Shown here piece by piece: positions 35,482 through 44,116 of a DNA stretch of 64,000 nt. Positions within the stretch are counted from its first letter, which is position 1. Every line of letters starts with the position of its first letter. The translations under genes and the position numbers were made by a program. The stretch lies in the NCBI RefSeq assembly GCF_013283645.1, contig NZ_JABEKV010000002.1, forward strand, positions 937,798 through 1,001,797. The letters are read 5' to 3'. The DNA comes from Sinorhizobium psoraleae (GTDB lineage: Bacteria > Pseudomonadota > Alphaproteobacteria > Rhizobiales > Rhizobiaceae). The notes beneath the pieces were generated by a model, which saw nothing but the letters and a program-made list of their open reading frames with translations, did not search any database and was not told the DNA's origin.

Positions 35482-36666
35482 ATGAGCAAGACCTGGCGCC
35501 CGGCAACCCAACTCGTCCACGGAGGGACCCTCCGCTCGCAGTACGGCGAGACCTCCGAGGCGATCTTTCTGACACAGGGTTTCGTCTACGAAACCTCCGA
35601 AGCGGCGGAAGCCCGTTTCAAGGGCGAGACCGACGGCTTCATCTACGCACGCTACGGCAGTCCGACCAACGACATGTTCGAAAAGCGCATGTGCATGCTC
35701 GAAGGGGCCGAAGACGCCCGCGCCACCGCGTCGGGCATGGCGGCTGTTTCCGCGGCGATCCTCTGCCAGGTAAAAGCCGGCGACCATATCGTGGCCGCGC
35801 GCGCACTGTTCGGCTCCTGCCGGTGGGTCGTGGAAACGCTCGCCCCCAAATACGGCGTCGAGTGCACGCTGGTGGATGGCCGCGATCTCGCAAACTGGGA
35901 GAAGGCGGTTCGCCCCAACACCAAGGTCTTCTTCCTCGAAAGCCCGACCAACCCGACGCTCGAAGTGATCGACATCGCCGGCGTCGCGAAGCTTGCCGAT
36001 CAAATCGGCGCCAAGCTGGTCGTCGACAACGTGTTCGCCACGCCCCTCTTCCAGAAGCCGCTGGAACTCGGCGCCCATGTGGTCGTCTACTCCGCCACCA
36101 AGCACATTGACGGCCAGGGCCGTTGCCTCGGCGGCGTCGTGCTTTCCAGCAAGGAATGGATCGACGAGAACCTGCACGACTATTTCCGCCATACCGGCCC
36201 TGCGATGTCGCCGTTCAATGCCTGGACCCTGCTCAAGGGCGTCGAGACGCTTCCTCTGCGTGTGAAGCAGCAGACCGAGAGCGCCCGCCGGCTTGCCGAT
36301 TTCCTGGCAGAACAGCCGCAAGTCGCGCGCGTCATCTATCCCGGCCGCAAGGACCATCCGCAGGCGGACATCATCGCCAAGCAGATGAGCGGCGGTTCGA
36401 CGCTGGTCGCCTTCGAACTCAAGGGCGGCAAGGACGCGGCCTTCGCTCTCCAGAACGCGTTGGAAATCACCCGCATTTCCAACAATCTCGGCGATTCCAA
36501 GAGCCTGATCACCCACCCGGCGACGACCACGCACAAGAACCTGACGGACGAGGCACGCGCCGAACTCGGCATCTCCGCCGGCACCGTGCGCTTCTCCGCC
36601 GGCATCGAGGACAGCGAGGATCTCATCGAGGATTTCGCCCGTGCTTTGAAAGGCGTGAAGGCCTGA
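35482..36666 (+). CDS. metZ: O-succinylhomoserine sulfhydrylase
   Basis: 394 aa. It makes homocysteine directly from O-succinylhomoserine and sulfide with pyridoxal phosphate, in methionine synthesis. The Cys/Met-metabolism PLP family is shown by 'TEGDTDGFIYARYGSPTNDM'-region residues ('GFIYARYGSPTN'), 'FLESPTNPTLEVIDI', 'KLVVDNVFATPLFQKPLELG' and the PLP lysine in 'YSATKHIDGQG' near residue 205. It is controlled by the SAM-II riboswitch directly upstream and followed by a terminator at 36744. Confidence 0.94.
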   Translation: MSKTWRPATQLVHGGTLRSQYGETSEAIFLTQGFVYETSEAAEARFKGETDGFIYARYGSPTNDMFEKRMCMLEGAEDARATASGMAAVSAAILCQVKAGDHIVAARALFGSCRWVVETLAPKYGVECTLVDGRDLANWEKAVRPNTKVFFLESPTNPTLEVIDIAGVAKLADQIGAKLVVDNVFATPLFQKPLELGAHVVVYSATKHIDGQGRCLGGVVLSSKEWIDENLHDYFRHTGPAMSPFNAWTLLKGVETLPLRVKQQTESARRLADFLAEQPQVARVIYPGRKDHPQADIIAKQMSGGSTLVAFELKGGKDAAFALQNALEITRISNNLGDSKSLITHPATTTHKNLTDEARAELGISAGTVRFSAGIEDSEDLIEDFARALKGVKA

Positions 36667-36677
36667 TCAAGCCGCAT

Positions 36678-36741
36678 CCAACTCTTTGAAACGACGCAAT
36701 TCCGGGCGGAAAACCGCTATGCACGCTTCCTGGAACTGCTC
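36678..36741 (+). repeat. Half RIME1-like element
   Basis: Only the right half of the element is present: AACTCTTTGAAACGACGCAA, TTCCGGGCGGAAAACCG and TTCCTGGAACTGCTC. The left palindrome is missing. It lies between the metZ stop and its terminator. Confidence 0.65.
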
Positions 36742-36743
36742 CG

Positions 36744-36771
36744 AACCGCCCGCGCGCACGGGCGGTTTTTT
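36744..36771 (+). terminator. Rho-independent terminator after metZ
   Basis: Perfect 9-bp stem AACCGCCCG/CGGGCGGTT with a 6-nt loop and a T run to 36771. It abuts the stop of the convergent CDP-alcohol phosphatidyltransferase gene. Confidence 0.88.
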
Positions 36772-37384
36772 ATCGCGGCTCGGGGAAACTGAGGCGGGCA
36801 AGAACGATGCGCGACACGGCCGTGTAAAGACAGACGATCGCGAACAAGGATGCGAGCAGCGGGAACCAGCCGGGAAACAGGCAGAAGGCCAGGAAGACGA
36901 TAATGGTTTCGGTCGCCTCGGCGAGGCCGGTCGTGAAATAGAGCGACTTTGCCCCGCGCACGCTGGTCGTCATTGCTCGCTTCTCGGCGATGGTCGCATA
37001 GGCGAGAAAGGTCGATCCGTTGACATAAAAAGAGAAAAGCAGAAACGCGCCAGCAAGGCCGTTCACGACCGGATCCGCGACGATGAAGGCGAGCGGTATC
37101 GCGCCGTAGAACGCAAAGTCGAGGACGATATCGAGAAAGCCGCCGAAATCCGTGCTGCGGCTGGCGCGTGCGATCGCCCCGTCGAGACCGTCGCACAACC
37201 GGCTGAGCAGGATCATGACGGCGCCGGCGAGATAGAACCCATGTCCGATGAGGCCGGCCGCCAGCAGTCCGAGGCCGAGGCCGAAAATCGTGATAGCGTC
37301 GGCTTTTACGCCCCGCTTCACGAGAACGACGCCCAATCCGTCAAGGAGTGGATCAAGCCGCCTGCGCACCGCACCGTCCAGCAT
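36770..37384 (-). CDS. CDP-alcohol phosphatidyltransferase family protein
   Basis: 204 aa with about six membrane helices. The family signature is 'LCDGLDGAIARASRSTDFGG' followed by 'FLDIVLDFAFYG', holding the metal-binding Asp residues; the spacer after AR is one residue shorter than in PgsA, as in a subfamily of uncharacterised members. Such enzymes exchange CMP for an alcohol in phospholipid synthesis; the alcohol used here is unknown. It is convergent with metZ and divergent from apaG. Confidence 0.87.
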   Translation of the reverse strand: MLDGAVRRRLDPLLDGLGVVLVKRGVKADAITIFGLGLGLLAAGLIGHGFYLAGAVMILLSRLCDGLDGAIARASRSTDFGGFLDIVLDFAFYGAIPLAFIVADPVVNGLAGAFLLFSFYVNGSTFLAYATIAEKRAMTTSVRGAKSLYFTTGLAEATETIIVFLAFCLFPGWFPLLASLFAIVCLYTAVSRIVLARLSFPEPR

Positions 37385-37493
37385 GGATTTCGGCTCCGTC
37401 TAATTTGAATGGGACTTGTGCAATCTTGCTGTTATTCTTGCCGAAACCATATTGCAGTAAAATACCCGAATAGATTTGGCATAGGGTGTGCAC

Positions 37494-37886
37494 ATGTATC
37501 GTGCCCTGACTCGCGACATCGAGGTCACGGTTGAACCGTATTATCTGGAAGAGCAGTCGGATCCGGACGATAGCCGCTATGTCTGGGGTTACCGCATCGT
37601 GATATCGAACCACTCCGACATCTCGGTTCGCCTGATGACTCGTTACTGGCACATTACCGACGAGAACGGCCAGGTGGACGAAGTGAGCGGCCCCGGCGTG
37701 ATCGGCGAGCAGCCTCTGCTCAACCCCGGCGACACTTACGAATATTCCTCCGGTTGCCCACTGGATACCCCCTCCGGCGTCATGTTCGGCCACTACAGCA
37801 TGGAGGCCGAAGACGGGGAGACATTCAATGTGGCGATCCCCGCCTTCTCGCTCGATTCACCCGGGCTCGTGCGCACCCTCAACTGA
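37494..37886 (+). CDS. apaG: ApaG protein
   Basis: 130 aa from the ATG at 37494, the usual length; a GTG two codons earlier is possible. The immunoglobulin-like ApaG domain is complete: '[20 protein letters not shown]', '[20 protein letters not shown]', '[20 protein letters not shown]', '[20 protein letters not shown]' and '[10 protein letters not shown]'. ApaG is linked to cobalt/magnesium efflux phenotypes in enterics, but its molecular role is unclear. Confidence 0.95.
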   Translation: MYRALTRDIEVTVEPYYLEEQSDPDDSRYVWGYRIVISNHSDISVRLMTRYWHITDENGQVDEVSGPGVIGEQPLLNPGDTYEYSSGCPLDTPSGVMFGHYSMEAEDGETFNVAIPAFSLDSPGLVRTLN

Positions 37887-37927
37887 GAGTGCGGCCCCGG
37901 TAGCCAAAACGCATCAGCTAAGGCACA

Positions 37928-38926
37928 TCACTGGGGACGCACCTCGCTCGCCTCGAAACGATAGGTGGTGGAGCAGAACTCGCACGTCACCTTGATCACG
38001 CCGTCTTCGATGCTGCTTTCGATGTCATCGCTGTCGAGCCCCGCCAACACCCCGCGGATCTTCTCGCGCGAGCAGCTGCAGCGATCATAGACCGCTTGCG
38101 GCTGATAGACACGGACCCCGCGTTCGTGGAACAGCCGATAGAGCAGCCTTTCCGTTCCGACGGTCGGGTCGGTCAGCTCGTCGGTGTCGATCGTCTCGAC
38201 CATCACCTTCGCCTCCGACCAGAGATCATCTTCCTCAAAGAGGTGGAACGTCTCCTCCCCCTCGTCGCCGTCGCCGCCCGGAAGGTCCGGCTGGCGCATG
38301 CGTTCGGGGGCGTCCGGCAGGAACTGGGCGACCATGCCGCCGGCGCGCCAGCGGTGCCGCGGCTTGCCGTTTTCGTCGCGATCGAGAAGCTCGGCGACAC
38401 CAAGACGCACCTTGGTCGGGATCTGCTCCGACTGGCGGAAATAGACACCGGCGATTTCCTCGAGCGTTGCACCGTCGAGTTCGACAATACCCTGGTAGCG
38501 CTGCATGTGGGCGCCCTGGTCGATGGTGAAGGCAAGAACGCCCCTGCCAAGGAGTTCGTGGGGCTGCGTGCGCCCCCCCTCCTCCGCGGCGGCCAGGGCC
38601 TCCTGGCTGTAACGGGCGTAGGCCCGGACCCGGTCCGGCGTGGAAAAGTCCGCCACGACGAGATCGACCGGACCGTCGCCCTGAGTCTGAACGATCAGCT
38701 TGCCCTCGAACTTCAGCGACGTGCCGAGCAGTACCGTCAGCACCACCGTCTCTGCGACCAGCCGCGCCACCGGCAGCGGATAACTGTGCCGCTCCAGGAT
38801 GGCATCGAGCATAGGGCCGAGCTGCACGGCGCGCCCGCGCACGTCGAGCCCCTCGACCTGGAAGGGCACGACATGGTCGTCGCCGGCAAAATCGAACTCG
38901 CCAAGCCCCCGCGCTGTTTCTGTCAT
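37928..38926 (-). CDS. hslO: Redox-regulated chaperone Hsp33
   Basis: 332 aa. Hsp33 holds unfolding proteins during oxidative stress and is switched on by disulfide formation. The C-terminal zinc switch is visible as CxC ('DRCSCSREK', near residue 280) and CxxC ('VTCEFCSTTYRF', near 312). N-terminal blocks include 'VVPFQVEGLDVRGRAVQLG' and 'GRGVLAFTIDQGAHMQRYQG'. It is downstream of argD-argF in the same direction with a 360-bp gap, the order I recall for Sinorhizobium. Confidence 0.94.
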   Translation of the reverse strand: MTETARGLGEFDFAGDDHVVPFQVEGLDVRGRAVQLGPMLDAILERHSYPLPVARLVAETVVLTVLLGTSLKFEGKLIVQTQGDGPVDLVVADFSTPDRVRAYARYSQEALAAAEEGGRTQPHELLGRGVLAFTIDQGAHMQRYQGIVELDGATLEEIAGVYFRQSEQIPTKVRLGVAELLDRDENGKPRHRWRAGGMVAQFLPDAPERMRQPDLPGGDGDEGEETFHLFEEDDLWSEAKVMVETIDTDELTDPTVGTERLLYRLFHERGVRVYQPQAVYDRCSCSREKIRGVLAGLDSDDIESSIEDGVIKVTCEFCSTTYRFEASEVRPQ

Positions 38927-39285
38927 ATCTTGCTCCTTGCATGGCGGGCGAGGTGCGTGGGGACATAGATACCCCGGCGCAGCCTGCCCGTTATTTCATT
39001 TGACCCTGTCGCGATCGGATTTGTCCAGAAGGCACGTGCATTCCGACGGTGCGCGGCACGCGCTCACAATGCACAATGACTGATTGGCGGCCACTATCCG
39101 GCAGCATGACCGGAGCCGGCCTCATGCCGCGTAAATTGTGTTTCAGCGCGGAAAATTCAATAGGCACCCCGGTTCCACAGGCTTCCGGTCTCCGACGGTC
39201 CCGAACCGGCCATTCCAGGACCACCCCAAACGACCGGGTCTTCGGATCAGGGCGGAATGCCGTCAAAAGACGGGTACCGCGCTCG
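38927..39285. other. Intergenic region between argF and hslO, no gene recognised
   Basis: About 360 bp. Open frames here are low in recognisable features and none has a good ribosome binding site. It should hold the argF transcript end and the hslO promoter, but I see no clear terminator hairpin with a T run. Confidence 0.5.
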
Positions 39286-40203
39286 TCAGACGACGCCCAT
39301 GCACCAGGCAAGGATCGATTTCTGTGCATGCAACCGGTTCTCCGCCTCGTCGAAAACAACCGATTGTGGGCCGTCGATGACCTCGTCCGTCACCTCTTCG
39401 CCACGGTGCGCCGGCAGGCAGTGCATGAACAGTGCGTCCGGCGCGGCGTGCTTCATCAATGCCCCATTGACCTGGTAGGGCTGGAAAACATTGTGGCCGC
39501 GGGCGCGGTGCTCCTGGTTCATCGATACCCAGGTGTCGGTGACGACGCAATTGGCTCCCGCGACGGCCTCCTCGGCCTCATGGCAAAGCAGGATCTCACC
39601 GCCATTGCTGCGCGCCCAGTTGAGGAACTTGTCCTGCGGCTCGGAACCGAGCGGCACCGCCATGTTCATGCGATATCCGAAACGCGCCGAGCCTTCGACC
39701 AGCGAATGGAGCACGTTGTTGCCATCGCCCGCCCAGGCGATCGTCTTGCCCTTGACGGGCCCGCGATGCTCCTCGAACGTCATGATATCTGCCATGATCT
39801 GGCAGGGATGCGTATCATCGGTCAATCCATTGATGACCGGCACCGTAGCGTGTTCGGCAAGTTCCAACAGCCGGCGATGATTTGTCGTGCGGATCATGAT
39901 GGCGTCGACATAGCGCGAAAGAACCTTTGCCGTATCGCCGATCGTTTCGGCCCGGCCAAGCTGCATTTCGGTTCCGGAAAGAAACAGCGTCTCGCCACCG
40001 AGCTGGCGCATGCCGACGTCAAAGGAGATGCGCGTGCGGGTGGAGGGCTTCTCGAAAATCATCGCGAGCACCTTGCCGGCAAGCGGCCGTTCAGCGGTGC
40101 CCGCTTTGGTCGCCGTCTTGCGAACGCGGGCGTCGTCAATGATCGTCCTCAAGTCGGCAGCCGTCATCGCCGAAAGATCGAGAAAGTGTCTGGTACCGGT
40201 CAT
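39286..40203 (-). CDS. argF: Ornithine carbamoyltransferase
   Basis: 305 aa from the ATG at 40203, preceded by AGGA. It joins carbamoyl phosphate to ornithine to give citrulline in arginine synthesis. The three defining motifs are present: carbamoyl phosphate loop '[20 protein letters not shown]', '[16 protein letters not shown]' and '[16 protein letters not shown]', plus the ornithine loop near 'DTWVSMNQE'. It is 33 bp after argD in the same operon. Confidence 0.96.
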   Translation of the reverse strand: MTGTRHFLDLSAMTAADLRTIIDDARVRKTATKAGTAERPLAGKVLAMIFEKPSTRTRISFDVGMRQLGGETLFLSGTEMQLGRAETIGDTAKVLSRYVDAIMIRTTNHRRLLELAEHATVPVINGLTDDTHPCQIMADIMTFEEHRGPVKGKTIAWAGDGNNVLHSLVEGSARFGYRMNMAVPLGSEPQDKFLNWARSNGGEILLCHEAEEAVAGANCVVTDTWVSMNQEHRARGHNVFQPYQVNGALMKHAAPDALFMHCLPAHRGEEVTDEVIDGPQSVVFDEAENRLHAQKSILAWCMGVV

Positions 40204-40236
40204 CACTCAAAATTCCTGTCGTGAAAGTCAGGCCGT

Positions 40237-41436
40237 TCAGGCCGCCGCATTGCCGCTGTTGCTTCTGACCGCTTCGGCGGCACGCTCAAGCCTTGCGAGC
40301 CCTTCTCGGGCTTCGGCGGCAGTGGTGATCAACGGCGGCAACAGGCGCAGCACGTTTTCGCCGGCCGGAACTACAAGCAGCTTCTCCGCGCGGATTGCTT
40401 TCAACAGATCGGCCGAGGGCACCTTTGCCTTGATCCCGAGCATCAGTCCGTCCCCGCGGATTTCCTCGATCACATCCGGAGAACGGTCCTTGAGCGACGC
40501 AAGCCCCTGCCGGAAAACGAGAGCGACGTCGCGCAGCTGGTCCAGGAAGCCGTCGGCGAGAACAACGTCGAGGACCGCGTTGCCGACCGCCATTGCCAGC
40601 GGATTGCCGCCATAGGTCGATCCGTGCGTCCCCGTGACCATGCCAGCGGCCGCTTCTTCGGTCGAAAGGCACGCGCCCAGAGGAAAGCCGCCGCCGATGC
40701 CCTTCGCGACCGCCATGATGTCGGGCCGGATGCCGGCCCATTCATGGGCGAAGAGCTTGCCAGTCCGCCCGACGCCGCACTGAACCTCGTCGAGGATCAG
40801 CAGCAGGCCGAACTCGTCGCAAAGCGCCCGCAACTCCTGCAGAAATTCCTTGCTGGCCAGGCGAATGCCGCCCTCGCCCTGGATCGGTTCGATCAGGATC
40901 GCCGCCGTCTCGTCATTGATCGCATCCTTGACCGCAGCGAGGTCGCCGAAAGGAACCTGATAGAAGCCTGGCGCCTTTGGCCCGAAACCCTCGATGTACT
41001 TCTGTTGGCCGCCGGCCGCGATCGTCGCTATCGTGCGGCCATGGAAGGCGCCTTCGAAGGTGATGATATGGAACTTTTCCGGATGCCCTTTGGCGAAATG
41101 ATAGCGGCGCGCAGTCTTGATCGCGCATTCGAGCGCTTCCGCACCCGAATTGGTGAAGAACACGCGGTCCGCGAAGGTCACGGCGGTCAGCCGGCGGGCC
41201 AGGCTTTCCTGCCCGGGAACCTCGTAGAGGTTGGAAAGATGCCAGACCTTGTCCGCCTGCGCCTTCAGCGCCTCGACGAGGTGCGGATGTGCATGGCCAA
41301 GCGAGTTCACGGCGACGCCGGCGGCAAAATCGAGATAGCGCGAGCCGTCTTCGGCAATAAGCCAGACGCCCTCGCCTCGCTCGAAACGCAACGGCGCGCG
41401 CATATAGGTGTCGTAGAGCGGCGTTGTTGCGGCCAT
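40237..41436 (-). CDS. argD: Acetylornithine aminotransferase
   Basis: 399 aa from the ATG at 41436 (GGAG nine bases upstream). A class III PLP aminotransferase that makes N-acetylornithine. Motifs: '[20 protein letters not shown]', '[20 protein letters not shown]', '[20 protein letters not shown]', PLP lysine in '[15 protein letters not shown]' and '[14 protein letters not shown]'. It starts the argDF operon. Its leader shows a promoter at 41526-41554 and a hairpin with U-rich tail at 41490-41519. Confidence 0.95.
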   Translation of the reverse strand: MAATTPLYDTYMRAPLRFERGEGVWLIAEDGSRYLDFAAGVAVNSLGHAHPHLVEALKAQADKVWHLSNLYEVPGQESLARRLTAVTFADRVFFTNSGAEALECAIKTARRYHFAKGHPEKFHIITFEGAFHGRTIATIAAGGQQKYIEGFGPKAPGFYQVPFGDLAAVKDAINDETAAILIEPIQGEGGIRLASKEFLQELRALCDEFGLLLILDEVQCGVGRTGKLFAHEWAGIRPDIMAVAKGIGGGFPLGACLSTEEAAAGMVTGTHGSTYGGNPLAMAVGNAVLDVVLADGFLDQLRDVALVFRQGLASLKDRSPDVIEEIRGDGLMLGIKAKVPSADLLKAIRAEKLLVVPAGENVLRLLPPLITTAAEAREGLARLERAAEAVRSNSGNAAA

Positions 41437-41489
41437 GGCGAACTTCTCCTTCCGTCCTGTTGGCATCGGTATCGGTTGATCGCATCCGA

Positions 41490-41554
41490 TAAAAATCAAA
41501 AATGCCGCCTTTCGGCGGCGCAGGCACTATTCCTATTTCGCACTGCAATGTCAA
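41490..41554 (-). promoter_or_regulatory. argD promoter with a 5'-leader hairpin
   Basis: On the minus strand TTGACA (41549-41554) and AATAGT (41526-41531) stand 17 bp apart. The predicted start (about 41519) falls at a hairpin GCCGCC/GGCGGC (41504-41519) followed by ATTTTTGATTTTT. It looks like a 5' stabilising hairpin or a very early attenuator, about 70 nt before the argD start codon. Confidence 0.5.
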
Positions 41555-41784
41555 CAAAACCAAGGCTTGCAACGGACCTGAAGGCGTAGATTCCGACGCG
41601 CGAAAAAACGTCCGGCGAGGGCTTGCAAAAATGCAACGGCCAGCGAGCAAGTTGGGGAAAACCCCGAAATCGATTCGGCGCGATTCCCGCGACTCTTGCC
41701 ACGGAGTCACCCTGCCAGTAGGTTAATATTCAATTACTAGACGCATGCGGCGGACCTAGTCACCAAAAGAGTTATCGCGTTGCA

Positions 41785-41805
41785 GCTCCGGAGTTTTTCC
41801 GGAGC
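41785..41805 (+). promoter_or_regulatory. Hairpin and GANTC site upstream of gcrA
   Basis: Arms GCTCCGG and CCGGAGC with a 7-nt loop, about 47 bp before the gcrA start. A GATTC (41815-41819) lies just after it, within the leader, where CcrM methylation could matter for GcrA-dependent control. Confidence 0.45.
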
Positions 41806-41851
41806 ATGGTGATGGATTCTGCCATCCAACGCCGAGAACGGAGAGTGCAGA

Positions 41852-42370
41852 ATGAACTGGACTGACGAGCGGGTGGAGAAACTGAAGAAGCTGTGGTCGG
41901 AAGGCCTGAGCGCCAGCCAGATCGCGGCACAACTGGGTGGCGTCAGCCGTAATGCCGTCATCGGCAAGGTTCACCGGCTGAGCCTGCCGGGGCGGGCCAA
42001 GGCCGGCGGCACAACCACTGCCGCACGCCCGAAGCGCACCACTTCCGCTCCCCGCGCGCCGAATTACGCCGCGCGTGTCACAACCCGCACCGTCACCCGC
42101 ACCGCTGGTGCCACGGTGCTCAAGGAAGAGATCGAAGTAGATCTCGTCGCGGATCAGGACCTTGAACACGCACCCAACGTCGTCGTTCCGATGTCCCGCC
42201 GCCTCGGCCTGACGGAGCTCAGCGAGCGCACCTGCAAGTGGCCGATCGGCGACCCTTTGAAGGAAGAGTTCCATTTCTGCGGCAATGACTCGCCGGAATC
42301 GTCACCCTATTGCAGCTATCACACGCGGCTCGCCTATCAGCCTTCCGGCGAGCGCCGGCGGATGCGCTGA
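41852..42370 (+). CDS. gcrA: GcrA cell cycle regulator
   Basis: 172 aa. The N-terminal DNA-binding domain is characteristic: 'MNWTDERVEKLKKLWSEGLS' and 'QLGGVSRNAVIGKVHRLSLPG'. A variable basic/threonine-rich linker and the C-terminal sigma-70-binding part ('RTCKWPIGDPLKEEFHFCGN', 'SSPYCSYHTRLAYQP'-like) follow. GcrA binds sigma-70 holoenzyme and acts at CcrM-methylated GANTC promoters in the alphaproteobacterial cell cycle. It is divergent from argD and ends in a strong hairpin shared with phoB. Confidence 0.95.
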   Translation: MNWTDERVEKLKKLWSEGLSASQIAAQLGGVSRNAVIGKVHRLSLPGRAKAGGTTTAARPKRTTSAPRAPNYAARVTTRTVTRTAGATVLKEEIEVDLVADQDLEHAPNVVVPMSRRLGLTELSERTCKWPIGDPLKEEFHFCGNDSPESSPYCSYHTRLAYQPSGERRRMR

Positions 42371-42392
42371 TCGGTTCTTGCGAACGCAAATG

Positions 42393-42416
42393 AAAAGGGG
42401 CCCAAGGGCCCCTTTT
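42393..42416. terminator. Bidirectional terminator between gcrA and phoB
   Basis: Perfect 11-bp arms AAAAGGGGCCC and GGGCCCCTTTT. The T/A tracts on both sides allow it to end both the gcrA and the phoB transcripts. Confidence 0.85.
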
Positions 42417-42446
42417 ATGTCTGCAGAAAGCGGACAACAGCGGCCT

Positions 42447-43130
42447 TCAGCTTTCAAGTGAATAGCCGGCACCGCGCACGGTGCGAATAACATCGGGCAT
42501 GTTCGAAAAGTTCAGCGCCTTGCGCAGACGGCCGACATGCACGTCCACGGTGCGTTCGTCGACATAGATGTCATGGCCCCACACGCCGTCGAGAAGCTGT
42601 GAACGGGAGAAGACGCGCCCCGGAGAGGACATCAGGAACTCCAGCAGCCGGAACTCCGTCGGTCCGAGCCGAACCTCGCGGCTGCGCCTGTGGACCCGGT
42701 GCGTCTCGCGATCGAGCTCGATGTCGCCGCAGCGCAAGAGCGTCGAAAGTACCTCGGGCTTGGCGCGCCGCAGCATCGCCTTCACCCTTGCCATCAGTTC
42801 CGGCGTAGAGAACGGCTTTACGACATAGTCGTCCGCGCCGGTGGCGAGACCACGAACCCGCTCGCTTTCCTCGCCGCGCGCAGTCAGCATGATAATGGGC
42901 AGGCGCTCCGTTTCCGGCCTCTGCCGCAGCCGGCGGCAAAGTTCGATGCCGGACACCCCGGGCAGCATCCAGTCGAGGATCAACAGATCGGGCAACCGCT
43001 CCTGAAGGCGGATTTCAGCCTCGTCTCCACGCAGGATCGTATCGACGTCGAATCCTTCGGCCTCGAGATTGTAGCGCAGGAGGACGCTCAGCGCCTCCTC
43101 GTCCTCGACAACAGCGATCTTCGGCAACAT
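42447..43130 (-). CDS. phoB: Phosphate regulon response regulator PhoB
   Basis: 227 aa from the ATG at 43130 (GGAG nine bases before). The receiver has 'IAVVEDEEALSVLLRYNLEA' and phospho-acceptor Asp53 in 'LLILDWMLPGVSG', and the winged helix has 'VRLGPTEFRLLEFLMSSPGR', 'RSQLLDGVWGHDIYVDERTV' and 'VHVGRLRKALN'. It activates phosphate-starvation genes through PHO boxes such as the one at 48998. It is last in the phoR-pstSCAB-phoU-phoB order, separated from phoU by a RIME1-like element. Confidence 0.96.
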   Translation of the reverse strand: MLPKIAVVEDEEALSVLLRYNLEAEGFDVDTILRGDEAEIRLQERLPDLLILDWMLPGVSGIELCRRLRQRPETERLPIIMLTARGEESERVRGLATGADDYVVKPFSTPELMARVKAMLRRAKPEVLSTLLRCGDIELDRETHRVHRRSREVRLGPTEFRLLEFLMSSPGRVFSRSQLLDGVWGHDIYVDERTVDVHVGRLRKALNFSNMPDVIRTVRGAGYSLES

Positions 43131-43250
43131 TCGGTCATGCTCCTTCCCACGCGCGGGTGCCGTCATGCCACCGCGGCACAATACGGGCGCGAATACTCGC
43201 GACCGGGACAAGATTAACGCATGCACCTGCGCATGCGGGTATCGGGCGCC

Positions 43251-43339
43251 CTAGGTCGTTTCATTGAAACAGTGAAACGACCTAAATCTCTGAACGACGC
43301 AACTCCGGACGAAAAACCGTTGTCCTGGAATTGCTCTAG
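43251..43339 (-). repeat. RIME1-like intergenic element between phoU and phoB
   Basis: First palindrome AGGTCGTTTCATTG...CAGTGAAACGACCT and second around CAACTCCGGACG...GTCCTGGAATTG, ending CTCTAG. The phoU stop codon (43336-43338) is formed by this terminal CTAG. Compared with 31460-31565 it is shortened by deletions in the second half. Confidence 0.75.
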
Positions 43340-44049
43340 TCCGTCACGGAGCCCAGCGACGACGTCGTGTCGTCCTTCGGCCGTTCGCCTTGCGGCTGAG
43401 CACCCGTCGCCATGTAATAGATCGTTTCGGCGATGTTGGTCGCATGGTCGCCGATACGCTCGATGTTCTTGGCGCAGAAGAGAAGATGCGTGCACGGCGT
43501 GATGTTGCGCGGATCTTCCATCATATAGGTCAGCAACTCGCGGAAAAGCGACGTGTAGATCGCGTCGATCTCTTCATCGCGCTCGCGGATGCTGTTCGCC
43601 TTTTCCGGCGAACGGGAGGCATAGACGTCGAGCACTTCCTTGAGCTGGACCAAGGCCAGCTCCGCAAGATGCTCCAGGCCACGCGCGAGCTTGCGCGGAA
43701 TGCCGGATCCGGCGACCGCGATCACGCGTTTGGCGGTATTCTTGCCGAGGTCGCCGACACGCTCCAAATCGGCGGCAATCCGGATCGACCCCATGATCTC
43801 GCGGAGATCCGACGCCATTGGCTGACGCTTGGCGATGGTGACGATCGCCTTCTCGCCGATCTGACGCTCGGCGTCGTCGAGGATCGCGTCGTCCGAAATC
43901 ACCTTCTGCGCCAAGGCCAGATCCGAGTTCACCAGCGCCCGGACAGAGTCCGCCACCATCTGCTCGGCAAGCCCGCCCATCTCGGAGATCCGGCGCGTGA
44001 GATACTTCAACTCCTCGTCGAAGGCGGACATTATGTGTGCATGAGTCAT
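43336..44049 (-). CDS. phoU: Phosphate signalling protein PhoU
   Basis: 237 aa with an AGGAAA site upstream. Two helical PhoU repeats are seen: 'DEELKYLTRRISEMGGLAEQ', 'DLREIMGSIRIAADLERVGD', and 'DEEIDAIYTSLFRELLTYM', 'LLFCAKNIERIGDHATNIAE', each with the metal-binding E/D-x3-D pattern. PhoU restrains PhoR when the PstSCAB transporter senses enough phosphate. The C-terminus ends inside a RIME1-like repeat, which supplies the TAG stop. Confidence 0.95.
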   Translation of the reverse strand: MTHAHIMSAFDEELKYLTRRISEMGGLAEQMVADSVRALVNSDLALAQKVISDDAILDDAERQIGEKAIVTIAKRQPMASDLREIMGSIRIAADLERVGDLGKNTAKRVIAVAGSGIPRKLARGLEHLAELALVQLKEVLDVYASRSPEKANSIRERDEEIDAIYTSLFRELLTYMMEDPRNITPCTHLLFCAKNIERIGDHATNIAETIYYMATGAQPQGERPKDDTTSSLGSVTD

Positions 44050-44116
44050 TTTCGTTTCCTCAAGGCGCGCGCTGTTCTGGACGGACCTTCATCGATCGTA
44101 AGGGTTGGAAACCACT

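Noticed and set aside
39049-40224. 391-codon plus-strand frame opposite argF
   Set aside because: Antisense to argF, which carries all its signature motifs; no start signal.
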